Shown here piece by piece: positions 37,399 through 45,140 of a DNA stretch of 64,000 nt (positions within the stretch are counted from its first letter, which is position 1; each line of letters starts with the position of its first letter). The position numbers and the translations under genes were made by a program. The stretch spans positions 844,519-908,518 of the forward strand of contig NZ_RPFW01000001.1 of assembly GCF_007827045.1 (NCBI RefSeq), written 5' to 3'. The DNA comes from Trebonia kvetii (GTDB lineage: Bacteria > Actinomycetota > Actinomycetes > Streptosporangiales > Streptosporangiaceae). Below the pieces are notes generated by a model that made no database searches, had not been told where the DNA came from, and worked only from the letters and a program-made list of their open reading frames with translations.

Positions 37399-37788
37399 TT
37401 ACCCAGGCAGCGGCTTGGTCGTCAGCTGGTAGTCCTCCTTGATGCGGCCGTCGTCGTCGACCAGCAGGAAGACGCGGGATGTCCAGTCGACCACCCCGTC
37501 GGGCGTGACCAGTTGAGCGGTAAACATGACGATGTCACCGTGGCACGTCACGTCGCCGGCGCCCTGGACCGTGTACTTGCCGCTGGCGACGAACGCCTCG
37601 TGTGCGCGGATGACCCTCGCCTCGAGTTCCTCGTAGCCGTGGAACTGGACTTCGAACACGAATTCCGTGGCGTCTGGCAGCCAGATGTCCTCGATGGCCG
37701 CACGGCGTGTGCTGGCGTCCGGCTCGTTGAACACGGCGAGGTAGCGGGCCGCAATCGCGGTGGTGTCTAGATCGGTGGTCTGTGACAT
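37399..37788 (-). CDS. SnoaL/NTF2-like protein
   Basis: 129 residues of NTF2 fold: TAIAARYLAVFNEPDASTRRAAIEDIWLPDATEFV is the standard helix-turn start (Y-L-A-x-F-N-E-P-D), and RVFLLVDDDGRIKEDYQL the final strands. Similar proteins in actinomycetes are annotated as nuclear-transport-factor-2-like with no known reaction. GGAAAGGA lies upstream of the ATG. Confidence 0.82.
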   Translation of the reverse strand: MSQTTDLDTTAIAARYLAVFNEPDASTRRAAIEDIWLPDATEFVFEVQFHGYEELEARVIRAHEAFVASGKYTVQGAGDVTCHGDIVMFTAQLVTPDGVVDWTSRVFLLVDDDGRIKEDYQLTTKPLPG

Positions 37789-37985
37789 GGTGCTGCGTCC
37801 TTTCCGGCTGTCCGTCCTGGCTGACGGCCTGTTCAGGCCGACAAGACGAGCCTCGACGCTCCCGTTACAGGAGAGTCAAGCCGGTCGTGGTGCAGAAGTC
37901 CGGACTATAGGCCTCGCACGTACTGACGTCCGACACTGGTGGTGTGAGTTCGCCTGGCATCTACTGAGATAAAGGGGGTCGGGAT

Positions 37986-38963
37986 ATGCACGCCCTGAAT
38001 TTCGGAGGTACGTCGCGGCACCGGCTGCCGGCTATAGCGACGGCCGTGCTGCTCGGATCGTTCATCGCGCTGCTGGCTCCGGGCGCGCCTGCCGCCAGCG
38101 CGACTCCAGTCGGCGCCAGTCTGGCTGCCGCCACGGTCGCGTGCACGTCGACAGCGCATCCTGTGGTAGCCGCCGCGCTCACGCGTGACATCCAGGCAGC
38201 GCGGCGCGGCCGCTCCTCCACGGTGGCGGTATGGGTCGACGATCCCGGCGCGGGGATTACCTGCTCGCTGAGCGGGTCCGCGCACTTCGACTCGGCCAGC
38301 ATCGTGAAGGTGACCATCCTCGGCGCGGTGCTGCGCAAGGCGCTGGATCAGGACCGGTACCTGACCGGCAACGAGGTGACCCTGCTGCGCGCCATGATCA
38401 CCAAGTCAGACAACAACGCCGCGTCCACGCTGTGGGCACGGCTCGGGCACTCGTACCTGCAGCACTTCCTTAACCTCGCCGGGATGCGGCAGACGGTTCT
38501 TGGGCCCGGCGGCTACTGGGGCCTGACTCAGGTCACCGCGCATGACGAGATGCTGTTGCTGCGGCTGTTGCTAAAGTCCAACACGGTGCTCTCCAACAAT
38601 TCCCGCGCCTACGCGCTCGGCCTGATGGCCCAGGTCATTTCTTCCCAGCGGTGGGGCGTCCCGGCGGGCGCGCCGCGCACCGTCACCGTCCACGTGAAGA
38701 ACGGATGGCTTCCTCGCGCCACCCACGGCTGGCGCATCAACAGCATCGGCGGCTTCACCTGGTCTAAGGGCTGGTACAGCATCGTGGTGCTGTCCATGGA
38801 CAACCCGACCATGTCCTACGGGATTACTACCGTCGAGACCGTCGCCCGGGTCATCCACCGCGACCTGAACCCGACGGTGAAGTCCGTAGTCCCGCCGTCC
38901 ACGCCGAGCCCGAGCTGGGGAACGCCGGACGAGCTGATCCCGGCACTCCCCGCCACCCCGTAG
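37986..38963 (+). CDS. Secreted class-A beta-lactamase-like serine hydrolase
   Basis: 325 residues with a signal region (residues 12-40, APAASA) and a penicillin-binding/beta-lactamase class A fold. The catalytic SxxK is Ser105-Ile-Val-Lys108, the SDN motif is Ser141-Asp-Asn143, and the third motif is Lys238-Asn-Gly240 in place of KTG/KSG. The K-N-G variant and the absence of an obvious E-x-x-L-N omega-loop glutamate argue against a true beta-lactamase and for a D,D-peptidase-like or penicillin-binding role. A proline-rich tail ends the protein. GGGGGTCGGG precedes the ATG. Confidence 0.88.
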   Translation: MHALNFGGTSRHRLPAIATAVLLGSFIALLAPGAPAASATPVGASLAAATVACTSTAHPVVAAALTRDIQAARRGRSSTVAVWVDDPGAGITCSLSGSAHFDSASIVKVTILGAVLRKALDQDRYLTGNEVTLLRAMITKSDNNAASTLWARLGHSYLQHFLNLAGMRQTVLGPGGYWGLTQVTAHDEMLLLRLLLKSNTVLSNNSRAYALGLMAQVISSQRWGVPAGAPRTVTVHVKNGWLPRATHGWRINSIGGFTWSKGWYSIVVLSMDNPTMSYGITTVETVARVIHRDLNPTVKSVVPPSTPSPSWGTPDELIPALPATP

Positions 38964-38990
38964 CAATCCGGCTGCTGGAAACCCGGTAGC

Positions 38991-39692
38991 TCAGGGCGCG
39001 AGCCTTGGCGGGCGGGTCAGGCCAGTCTGGTAGGCGAGCACGACGAGCTGCGCGCGGTCGCGTGCGCCGAGCTTGGTCATGGCGTGGTTGACGTGCGTCT
39101 TGACGGTGAGCGGGCTGAGCGTGAGCTGGCGGGCAATGTCCGCATTGGACATCCCGTCGGCGACCAGGACGGTCACCTCCCGCTCGCGGTCGGTGAGGGC
39201 GGCGAGCAGCGGTGATGCCTGGACCGGCTCGCTGTCGCGCAGCCGGAGGAACCTGGCGATCAGGCCCCTGGTGGCAGCCGGGGAGAGCAGCGCGTCGCCG
39301 CGGGCGACCGTGCGGATCGCGTCGATCAGGGCGTCCGGGCGCGCGCCCTTGCCGAGGAAACCGCTGGCTCCTGACCGCAGCGCCTCGAAGACGTAGTCGT
39401 CGACCTCGAACGTCGTCAGGATCAGCACCCGTACCCCGGCGAGACTGTCGTCGGCGGCGATCCGCCGGGTCGCGGCCAGCCCGTCAAGGCCCGGCATCCT
39501 GATGTCCATCAAGACGACGTCGGCGCGCGCCTCACGGGCGACCCGGACCGCGTCGTGGCCGTTGGCCGCCTCCCCCACAACCGTCAGCCCAGGCGCGCGG
39601 TCGATCACCAGCCGCAGGCCCGTGCGGATCAGGTCCTGGTCGTCGGCGAGGACCACGCGGGTCGGCTGCACGGCCGGTGCGGTCTGGGTCAT
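38991..39692 (-). CDS. NarL/FixJ-type response regulator
   Basis: 233 residues: receiver (VVLADDQDLIRTGLRLVID, DVVLMDIRMPGLDGL with the phospho-acceptor, LTTFEVDDYVFEALRSGASGFLGKGA) and a LuxR HTH (LTDREREVTVLVADGMSNADIA, LSPLTVKTHVNHAMTKLGARDRAQ). Start overlaps the stop of the kinase gene (ATGA). The pair is divergent from the MMPL-methyltransferase operon, its likely target. Confidence 0.96.
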   Translation of the reverse strand: MTQTAPAVQPTRVVLADDQDLIRTGLRLVIDRAPGLTVVGEAANGHDAVRVAREARADVVLMDIRMPGLDGLAATRRIAADDSLAGVRVLILTTFEVDDYVFEALRSGASGFLGKGARPDALIDAIRTVARGDALLSPAATRGLIARFLRLRDSEPVQASPLLAALTDREREVTVLVADGMSNADIARQLTLSPLTVKTHVNHAMTKLGARDRAQLVVLAYQTGLTRPPRLAP

Positions 39693-40882
39693 GACCCCTC
39701 GATCCTGGCCGGCCGCAGCGGAAGCTCCGCGGCGACGCGGTACCCGCCCTCGGGCCGCGGACCCGCCGACAGCCGTCCGCCCAGGGCCGCCACCCGCTCT
39801 TGCATGCCCACGATGCCGTGTCCGCCGGGCGGCTGCCTGCTGCTCCCGGTGGCCGGCTTTCCCTCGTCCTCGACCGCCAGGCTGAGCGCGCCTGGCGTGT
39901 AGCCGAGCCTTACCACGGCGGCGTCGCAGCCGGCGTGCTTGCGGGTGTTGGTCAGCGACTCCTGGATGACCCGGTAGGCGGTCAGCTCCACGGCCTCGGG
40001 CAGCGGCCTGGCCTGGCCGGTCACCGTGCGGGTGACCCGCAGGCCCGCGTCGGCGAACGAGCAGATCAGCTCCTCGAGCTGGTCAAGTCCCGGTACCGGC
40101 TCCGCCGGCACGCCTGGCTCGCCCGGCTCGGCCGCGCCTGGCTCGCGGAGCAGCCCGACGGTCAGCCGCAGGTCCTCCAGGGCCTCTTCGCTGGCCCGCT
40201 GGATGTGCGCCACCGACTCCTTAGCCTGGAGCAGGTTCTCGTCGTCAAGCAGGCAGGCCAGGGCGCCGGCCTGCACGTTGATCAGAGCGACATGGTGCCC
40301 CACGGCGTCGTGCAGTTCCCGTGCGATCCGCAGCCGCTCCTCGGCAACGCGGCGGTTCGCCTCATCCTCCCTGGCCCGCTCGGCGCGCCTGGCGCGCTCC
40401 TCGGCCTCGGCGACCCAGGCACGGTGGCTGCGGGCGGCGGTGCCGGTGGTGACCGCCAGGGCCGCCACCAGCAGGATGACGAAGCCCGTGATGCCGGGAT
40501 GGGTGATGAGCGAGGCGGTGAGCAGCGCCGCCTTGGCGGTGACGCCGACAGCGAGCGCCCGGAACTGGGTGGCGCCGAGCGCGACTGCGTACAGCGCGTA
40601 GAAAACCGCCGGCAAGGTCAGCGGGTAGGCCATCCCGTCGGCCATCAGCACCACCGACCCGATGACGGTGACCGCCACCACGCCGAGCGGGAACCGCCTG
40701 CGCGCCGCCAGGGCCGCGTACACCACGACGGAAACCACCCAGCCGAGCGGCTGCCCCGAGTTGAGCTCGTGGCGGATGTCGGCGGGGATGGTCACCACCG
40801 CGAACAGCACCATCGCCATGAACGCCGACATCAGCAGCAGCTGCTGCCGGGCCATCACCCTGTTCCAGGCACTCGCCCACAT
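39689..40882 (-). CDS. NarL-type sensor histidine kinase
   Basis: About 397 residues from an ATG at 40882; an in-frame GTG at 40918 would add 12. Five or six N-terminal membrane segments with no large sensor loop are followed by the HisKA_3 box IARELHDAVGHHVALINVQAGA, and an ATPase domain with YRVIQESLTNTRKHA, VEDEG and the G-box GHGIVGMQERVAALGGRLSAGP. DesK/LiaS-like kinases of this layout sense membrane or envelope stress. Translationally coupled to the response regulator. Confidence 0.94.
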   Translation of the reverse strand: MWASAWNRVMARQQLLLMSAFMAMVLFAVVTIPADIRHELNSGQPLGWVVSVVVYAALAARRRFPLGVVAVTVIGSVVLMADGMAYPLTLPAVFYALYAVALGATQFRALAVGVTAKAALLTASLITHPGITGFVILLVAALAVTTGTAARSHRAWVAEAEERARRAERAREDEANRRVAEERLRIARELHDAVGHHVALINVQAGALACLLDDENLLQAKESVAHIQRASEEALEDLRLTVGLLREPGAAEPGEPGVPAEPVPGLDQLEELICSFADAGLRVTRTVTGQARPLPEAVELTAYRVIQESLTNTRKHAGCDAAVVRLGYTPGALSLAVEDEGKPATGSSRQPPGGHGIVGMQERVAALGGRLSAGPRPEGGYRVAAELPLRPARIEGS

Positions 40883-40924
40883 AGCTGGACTGTAAGCACC
40901 CGCCGTCGCCGCACACAACTGAAC

Positions 40925-40940
40925 TACTGCGGGCGCAGTA
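40925..40940. promoter_or_regulatory. Palindrome in the divergent kinase/MMPL promoter region
   Basis: TACTGC-GGGC-GCAGTA, a 6-4-6 inverted repeat between the kinase start and the MMPL start. NarL-type regulators bind such repeats, so it is a candidate site for the adjacent regulator. Confidence 0.35.
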
Positions 40941-41057
40941 GGCGAAGCAGGAAACCGTTCCGTATGGCTCGGTGATTCCCGCGGCGATCACTGCGGCTGG
41001 CCGACGACCAGGGCACCTCCGATCCGGACGATAGGGAGCTGAACCGGAGGACGGAGG

Positions 41058-43310
41058 ATGATGTCAGCTTTTGCATGCTGGTGTTACAGGCACCGCTTCG
41101 TGGTGATCGCTGCCTGGCTAGGCCTGCTCATCGGCCTGGCGGTGATGTCACAGGCGGTGAAGACGTCGTATGACAACTCGCTCACCCTGCCAGGAACGGG
41201 CTCGGGCAGCGCCCAGGAACTACTGCGGTCCGTGCCCGCCCAGGCGGGCGACGCCGACCAGATCGTGTGGCGGGTGAGCCGTGGCAGCGTAAGAGATCGC
41301 GCGATCGAGCAGCGGATGTCGGCCATGCTCGCGCGGGTGTCGCACCTGCCCGAGGTCGCGTCGGTCGCCAGTCCCTACCGGCCGGGCGCCGCGGTGCAGG
41401 TGAGCTCGGACGGACGCACGGCGTACGCGACGATCAACTTCACCAAGACGTCCGACAACCTCGACAAGGCCGACATTAACCGGGTGGTCGCGGTGGCCGC
41501 CGCCGCTAGGGAGCCTGGCCTCGCGGTCGAGCTTGGCGGGCTGGCCATCTCGCACGCCGAGGAGGAGTCGCTGTCGAGCGCGTCGGCGATCGGCATCGGC
41601 GCGGCCGCCGTCATCTTGCTCTTCGCGTTCGGCTCGCTGCTCGCGATGGCGCTGCCGATCGTGACCGCGGTGGCCGGCGTGGGCAGCGGCCTGCTGCTGG
41701 TGGGGCCGCTCAGCCACGTGATGCCGGTCAACGGCATCGCGCCGATCCTCGGCGCGCTCATCGGCCTTGGCGTCGGCGTCGACTACGCCCTGTTCGTCGT
41801 GACCAGGTACCGCCGCGGCCTGCAGTCGGGTCTCGACCCGGAGCGGTCGGCCGTGCAGGCACTCAACACCTCGGGCCGCGCGGTTCTCTTCGCCGGCGGC
41901 ACAGTGTGCATCGCCCTGCTCGGCCTGCTCACCGTCGGCGTGGGGTTCATCGACGGGCTGGCCGTCCCGGCGGCGATCACCGTGGTGTGCACCGTGACCG
42001 CGGCCGTCACGCTGCTGCCCGCGCTGTTCGGGGTGCTCGGCGTGCGCGTACTGAGCCGGAGGCAGCGCGTGCGGCTGCGCACCGGCGGGCCGTTCGACGC
42101 GGAGAGCCGCGGCGGTCTTGGCACGTGGGCGCGGTGGTCGCGCACCGTGCAGCGGTTCCCCGCGGTGCTTGCCGCAGCGGGGCTCGCGCTGGTGATCGTG
42201 ATTTCCGCTCCCGTGCTGCACCTGCGGCTTGGCTTCGCGGACAACTCCAACGACCCCACGTCAAGCACCACCTACAAGGCATACGAAATGCTCGCCAAGG
42301 GATTCGGGCCCGGCTTCAACGGGCCGCTGTTCCTGGTCGCCCAGACTCAGTCGGCGGCCGACCGTGCCGCGCTCGGCCGGCTCGACCGGGCGCTCGCCGC
42401 CGTGCCCGGGGTGGCCGCCGTGCAGGCCGGGCCTGCCCCCGTGCGGACCCTGCCGGCCGCTGTCCGGGCCGTGCCGGCCGCTGGGCGGCCCTTGCCGGCC
42501 GGCGGGCCTGCGGTGCAGGTGACACAGGTGCTGCCCACCACGGCACCCGAAGCCCAGGCCACCTCCGCCCTGATCAGCCGGCTGCGGAACACCGTCATAC
42601 CGCGCTACACGCACGGCACCACGATCAAGGTCTACATAGGCGGCGCGACGGCCACGTTCGACGACCTGGCCGCGGTGACAAGCGCCAAGTTGCCCTGGCT
42701 GCTCGCCACGATCGTGGGCTTCAGCTCCCTGCTGCTCCTGCTCGCCTTCCGCAGCCTGCTCATCCCCGCGATCACTGCGGTGCTGAACCTGCTGTCGGCG
42801 GCGGCCGCGTTCGGCGTGCTTACCGCCTTCTTCCAGTGGGGCTGGGGAACCAGGGCCTTCGGCCTCGGCGCGCCAAGCCCGGTCGAGGGGTACATGCCGG
42901 AGCTGGTGCTCGCGATCCTGTTCGGCCTGTCCATGGACTACCAGGTGTTCCTGGTCAGCAGGATGGCCGAGGAATGGTCGCACAGCCGCGACAACGCGCG
43001 GTCAGTGCTCGTCGGCCAGAACCAGACCGCCCGGGTGATCACCGCCGCGGCGATGATCATGATTGCCGTGTTCATCGCGTTCGTGTTCATGGGCCAGGTC
43101 AACGTGGCGGAGCTTGGCATCGGGCTGGCCGCCGCCGTGGCGCTTGACGCGTTCGTGCTGCGGACGGTGCTCGTGCCTGCCGTGATGCACCTGGGCGGCC
43201 GGGCCAACTGGTGGCTGCCGCGCTGGCTGGACCGCCGCCTGCCGCACCTGGCCATCGAGCCGCCCACGGATGAGCAGCCTGCCCCCGTCCCCGAGTCCGC
43301 CCGCGCCTAG
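41058..43310 (+). CDS. MMPL/RND-family transporter
   Basis: 750 residues, two MMPL repeats: membrane start FVVIAAWLGLLIGLAVMSQAV with a periplasmic-type loop, then GVGVDYALFVVTRYRRGL, and later LFGLSMDYQVFLVSRMAEEW. Between them is an alanine/proline-rich repetitive loop (about 42.4-42.5 kb, repeats of PAAVRAVPAAGRPLPA). Related in layout to the exporter at the start of the window. The next gene follows by 24 bp, and the divergent two-component system probably controls it. The substrate is unknown. Confidence 0.94.
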   Translation: MMSAFACWCYRHRFVVIAAWLGLLIGLAVMSQAVKTSYDNSLTLPGTGSGSAQELLRSVPAQAGDADQIVWRVSRGSVRDRAIEQRMSAMLARVSHLPEVASVASPYRPGAAVQVSSDGRTAYATINFTKTSDNLDKADINRVVAVAAAAREPGLAVELGGLAISHAEEESLSSASAIGIGAAAVILLFAFGSLLAMALPIVTAVAGVGSGLLLVGPLSHVMPVNGIAPILGALIGLGVGVDYALFVVTRYRRGLQSGLDPERSAVQALNTSGRAVLFAGGTVCIALLGLLTVGVGFIDGLAVPAAITVVCTVTAAVTLLPALFGVLGVRVLSRRQRVRLRTGGPFDAESRGGLGTWARWSRTVQRFPAVLAAAGLALVIVISAPVLHLRLGFADNSNDPTSSTTYKAYEMLAKGFGPGFNGPLFLVAQTQSAADRAALGRLDRALAAVPGVAAVQAGPAPVRTLPAAVRAVPAAGRPLPAGGPAVQVTQVLPTTAPEAQATSALISRLRNTVIPRYTHGTTIKVYIGGATATFDDLAAVTSAKLPWLLATIVGFSSLLLLLAFRSLLIPAITAVLNLLSAAAAFGVLTAFFQWGWGTRAFGLGAPSPVEGYMPELVLAILFGLSMDYQVFLVSRMAEEWSHSRDNARSVLVGQNQTARVITAAAMIMIAVFIAFVFMGQVNVAELGIGLAAAVALDAFVLRTVLVPAVMHLGGRANWWLPRWLDRRLPHLAIEPPTDEQPAPVPESARA

Positions 43311-43334
43311 CTCGCCTTACCGGAAGGATCACCT

Positions 43335-44066
43335 GTGTCCGAGTACCCGAATGAATCCTCTGCGCCGGCTCTTCAGCGCCCGCGGTACGGCGTTGACGCG
43401 GCACCGATCCCGGCGGTTCTCGGCGCCGCCGGGGTGGCATGCTGCCTGGCCGCCGCCCGGCGGCGGTCAGGCAGGATCGCGATGGCGGCTGCCGGGACGG
43501 TACTGCTGGCCAACGCCGGCGTCTACCTGCACACCACGCTGCGCGGCAAGCTGCGCATCTGGGAGCGGGAACTGGACCGCGCCGGCCTACGCGGCGACGA
43601 GCAGCTGCTTGACCTGGGCTGTGGCCGTGGCGCGGTGCTGATCGCGGCGGCCAGGCGGCTGCCGGCCGGACGCGCCGTCGGCGCGGACCGGTGGACAACG
43701 GACCAGAGCGGCAACAGACCCGAAGCCACTCTCGCCAACGCCGCGGCTGCCGGAGTCGCCGACCGGGTGGAGGTGCACACGGCCGACATGACCGCGCTGC
43801 CGTTCCCCGACGGCTCCTTCGACGTCGTGACGAGCGCGATGGCGATCCACAACATCCCGTCCCCCGAGGGGCGCTACCGCGCGGTCGACGAGGCCATGCG
43901 GGTGCTGCGCCCAGGCGGGCAGCTGCTCATCGCCGATCCCTGGCCCATGGCCAGGAAATATGCCGCGCACATCGGCCAGGGCACGCTGCGCGGGCTCGGC
44001 CCCGGCTACTGGTACGGCGGCCCCTGGCTCAGCATCACACTGCTGCATGCCGTCAAGGAGAGCTAA
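43335..44066 (+). CDS. Membrane-associated class I SAM-dependent methyltransferase
   Basis: 243 residues. Two hydrophobic stretches at the N-terminus (IPAVLGAAGVACCLAA and MAAAGTVLLANAGVYLH) precede a Rossmann methyltransferase domain: motif I LLDLGCGRGAVLIAAARRLP, then VEVHTADMTALPFPDGSFDVVTSAMAIHNI and RVLRPGGQLLIADPWP. GGAAGGATCACCT precedes the GTG start. It is co-transcribed with MMPL and may modify the exported lipid or act on membrane substrates. Its stop overlaps the convergent regulator fragment by 4 bp. Confidence 0.9.
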   Translation: MSEYPNESSAPALQRPRYGVDAAPIPAVLGAAGVACCLAAARRRSGRIAMAAAGTVLLANAGVYLHTTLRGKLRIWERELDRAGLRGDEQLLDLGCGRGAVLIAAARRLPAGRAVGADRWTTDQSGNRPEATLANAAAAGVADRVEVHTADMTALPFPDGSFDVVTSAMAIHNIPSPEGRYRAVDEAMRVLRPGGQLLIADPWPMARKYAAHIGQGTLRGLGPGYWYGGPWLSITLLHAVKES

Positions 44067-44626
44067 CTGGCATCACCGTGTCCTTGCCCGAACAACCTTG
44101 CCTGGTAGGCGAGCACGACCGCCTGGACCCGGTCACGCAGGCCGAGCTTCTGCAGGATGTGCGTGACGTGGGTCTTGACGGTCGTCTCGCCGATGAACAG
44201 GGTGCGGCCGATCTCCACGTTGGACAGGCCGGTGGCGATCAGCCGGAGAATCTCCAGCTCCCGTTCGGTGAGCTCGCTGAGTTCCTTCGGCGGGGCGGGG
44301 CGCGGGATGCGGGTGAACTGCCTGATCACGCGCTTGGTGATGGCGGGAGACAGCAGCGCGTCGCCGGCGGCGACGATGCGGACCGCGCTGATCAGCTGCT
44401 CGGGCGGATCGTCTTTCAGCACGAACCCGCTGGCGCCCGCCCTGAGCGCCTCGTAGACGTACTCGTCGCGCCCGAAAGTGGTGAGGATCAGGACCCGCGC
44501 GGCGCCGTTGGCCGCGAGGATGCGCCGGGTCGCCTCGAGGCCGTCAAGCTCGGGCATCCTGATGTCCATCAGGATCACCGCCGGGTCCGTCCGCGCGGCC
44601 TTCGCGACTGCCTCGATCCCGTCGGA
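44063..44626 (-). pseudogene. NarL-type response regulator lacking the first ~50 residues
   Basis: The frame reads SDGIEAVAKAARTDPAVILMDIRMPELDGLEATRR, then FVLKDDPPEQLISAVR and a complete LuxR HTH (LTERELEILRLIATGLSNVEIG, IGETTVKTHVTHILQKLGL). The phospho-acceptor Asp and HTH are present, but the beginning of the receiver with its acidic pair is gone. At 44627-44630 the sequence switches straight into the tail of a histidine kinase. No ribosome binding site serves the remaining internal starts, so it is probably inactive. Confidence 0.85.
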
Positions 44627-44630
44627 GCAG

Positions 44631-44714
44631 GAAACCTCCGCCGTCGGGCGTGCCCGTGGTCATCTCACCGTCATACAGCCGGACGCGCTCGCGGATGCCG
44701 ATGAGCCCGTGACC
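44631..44714 (-). pseudogene. Histidine kinase remnant (ATPase G-box only)
   Basis: Twenty-eight codons read GHGLIGIRERVRLYDGEM then TTGTPDGGGF, the C-terminal G-box of a NarL-type kinase; compare GHGIVGMQERVAALGGRL in the intact kinase at 39.7 kb. Everything before it and the final residues after G-G-G-F are missing, and it abuts the truncated regulator. Confidence 0.8.
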
Positions 44715-44818
44715 TGGACGCAGGCGACCGCGAGCAGCGCCGCGCCCGTCATCGCAATGGGCACCCGGCCCCGCCTGCTCCTGGCGCTTCGGCGCGGTTC
44801 CGGGACGGCTGGACCCAT
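44660..44818 (-). pseudogene. N-terminal fragment of a secreted or membrane protein fused onto the kinase remnant
   Basis: An ideal AGGAGG ribosome binding site at a 4-base spacing leads into a 52-residue frame: a basic start (RRSARSRRGR) and a hydrophobic segment (IAMTGAALLAVACVQVTG). It then runs out of frame through the kinase remnant and stops. This is the 5' end of an unrelated gene joined by deletion. Confidence 0.6.
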
Positions 44819-44876
44819 CGTTCCTCCTGGATAGTCGAGGTCGGCTCCCCAATCGGCCCATCGCGTTAGCTGAATT

Positions 44877-44896
44877 AAATAACAAAGTTTCTTAAT
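44877..44896. promoter_or_regulatory. Upstream partial copy of the GH16 operator
   Basis: AAATAACAAAGTTTCTTAAT shares AAATA-N2-AAAGTTT with the perfect palindrome 205 bp downstream. It lies in an AT-rich patch between the two-component scar and the glucanase gene. Confidence 0.4.
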
Positions 44897-45081
44897 ACTT
44901 AATCGTCACAATCTTAAATCTTCCTAAGGGCCACGGGACGGCCCCGTCACGGCCGCAGATCCGGGAGCCGGCAGAGCACGCCCGGTCCGTTCTGAGCACT
45001 GTCGATGGAGGATGGGGATTTACAGATTTTTTACGACTTGCATTATTGACGCGGCGAAACCGTGACGTTACATTTCTGGAC

Positions 45082-45106
45082 AAATAGGAAAGTTTGTTTC
45101 CTATTT
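45082..45106 (+). promoter_or_regulatory. Perfect palindromic operator upstream of the GH16 gene
   Basis: AAATAGGAAA (45082-45091), loop GTTTG, TTTCCTATTT (45097-45106): a 10-5-10 perfect inverted repeat ending 34 bp before the ATG. AT-rich symmetry in a GC-rich genome and position at the promoter indicate a repressor or activator site controlling the secreted glucanase. Confidence 0.7.
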
Positions 45107-45140
45107 ACACCCCTGGAGCGGGGGTAAGGAGTCCGGGTAC

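Noticed and set aside
42400..42520. Repeat array in the MMPL gene as a mobile or CRISPR repeat
   Set aside because: The repetition is a coding Pro/Ala/Arg-rich loop in frame with the transporter, not regularly spaced identical repeats.
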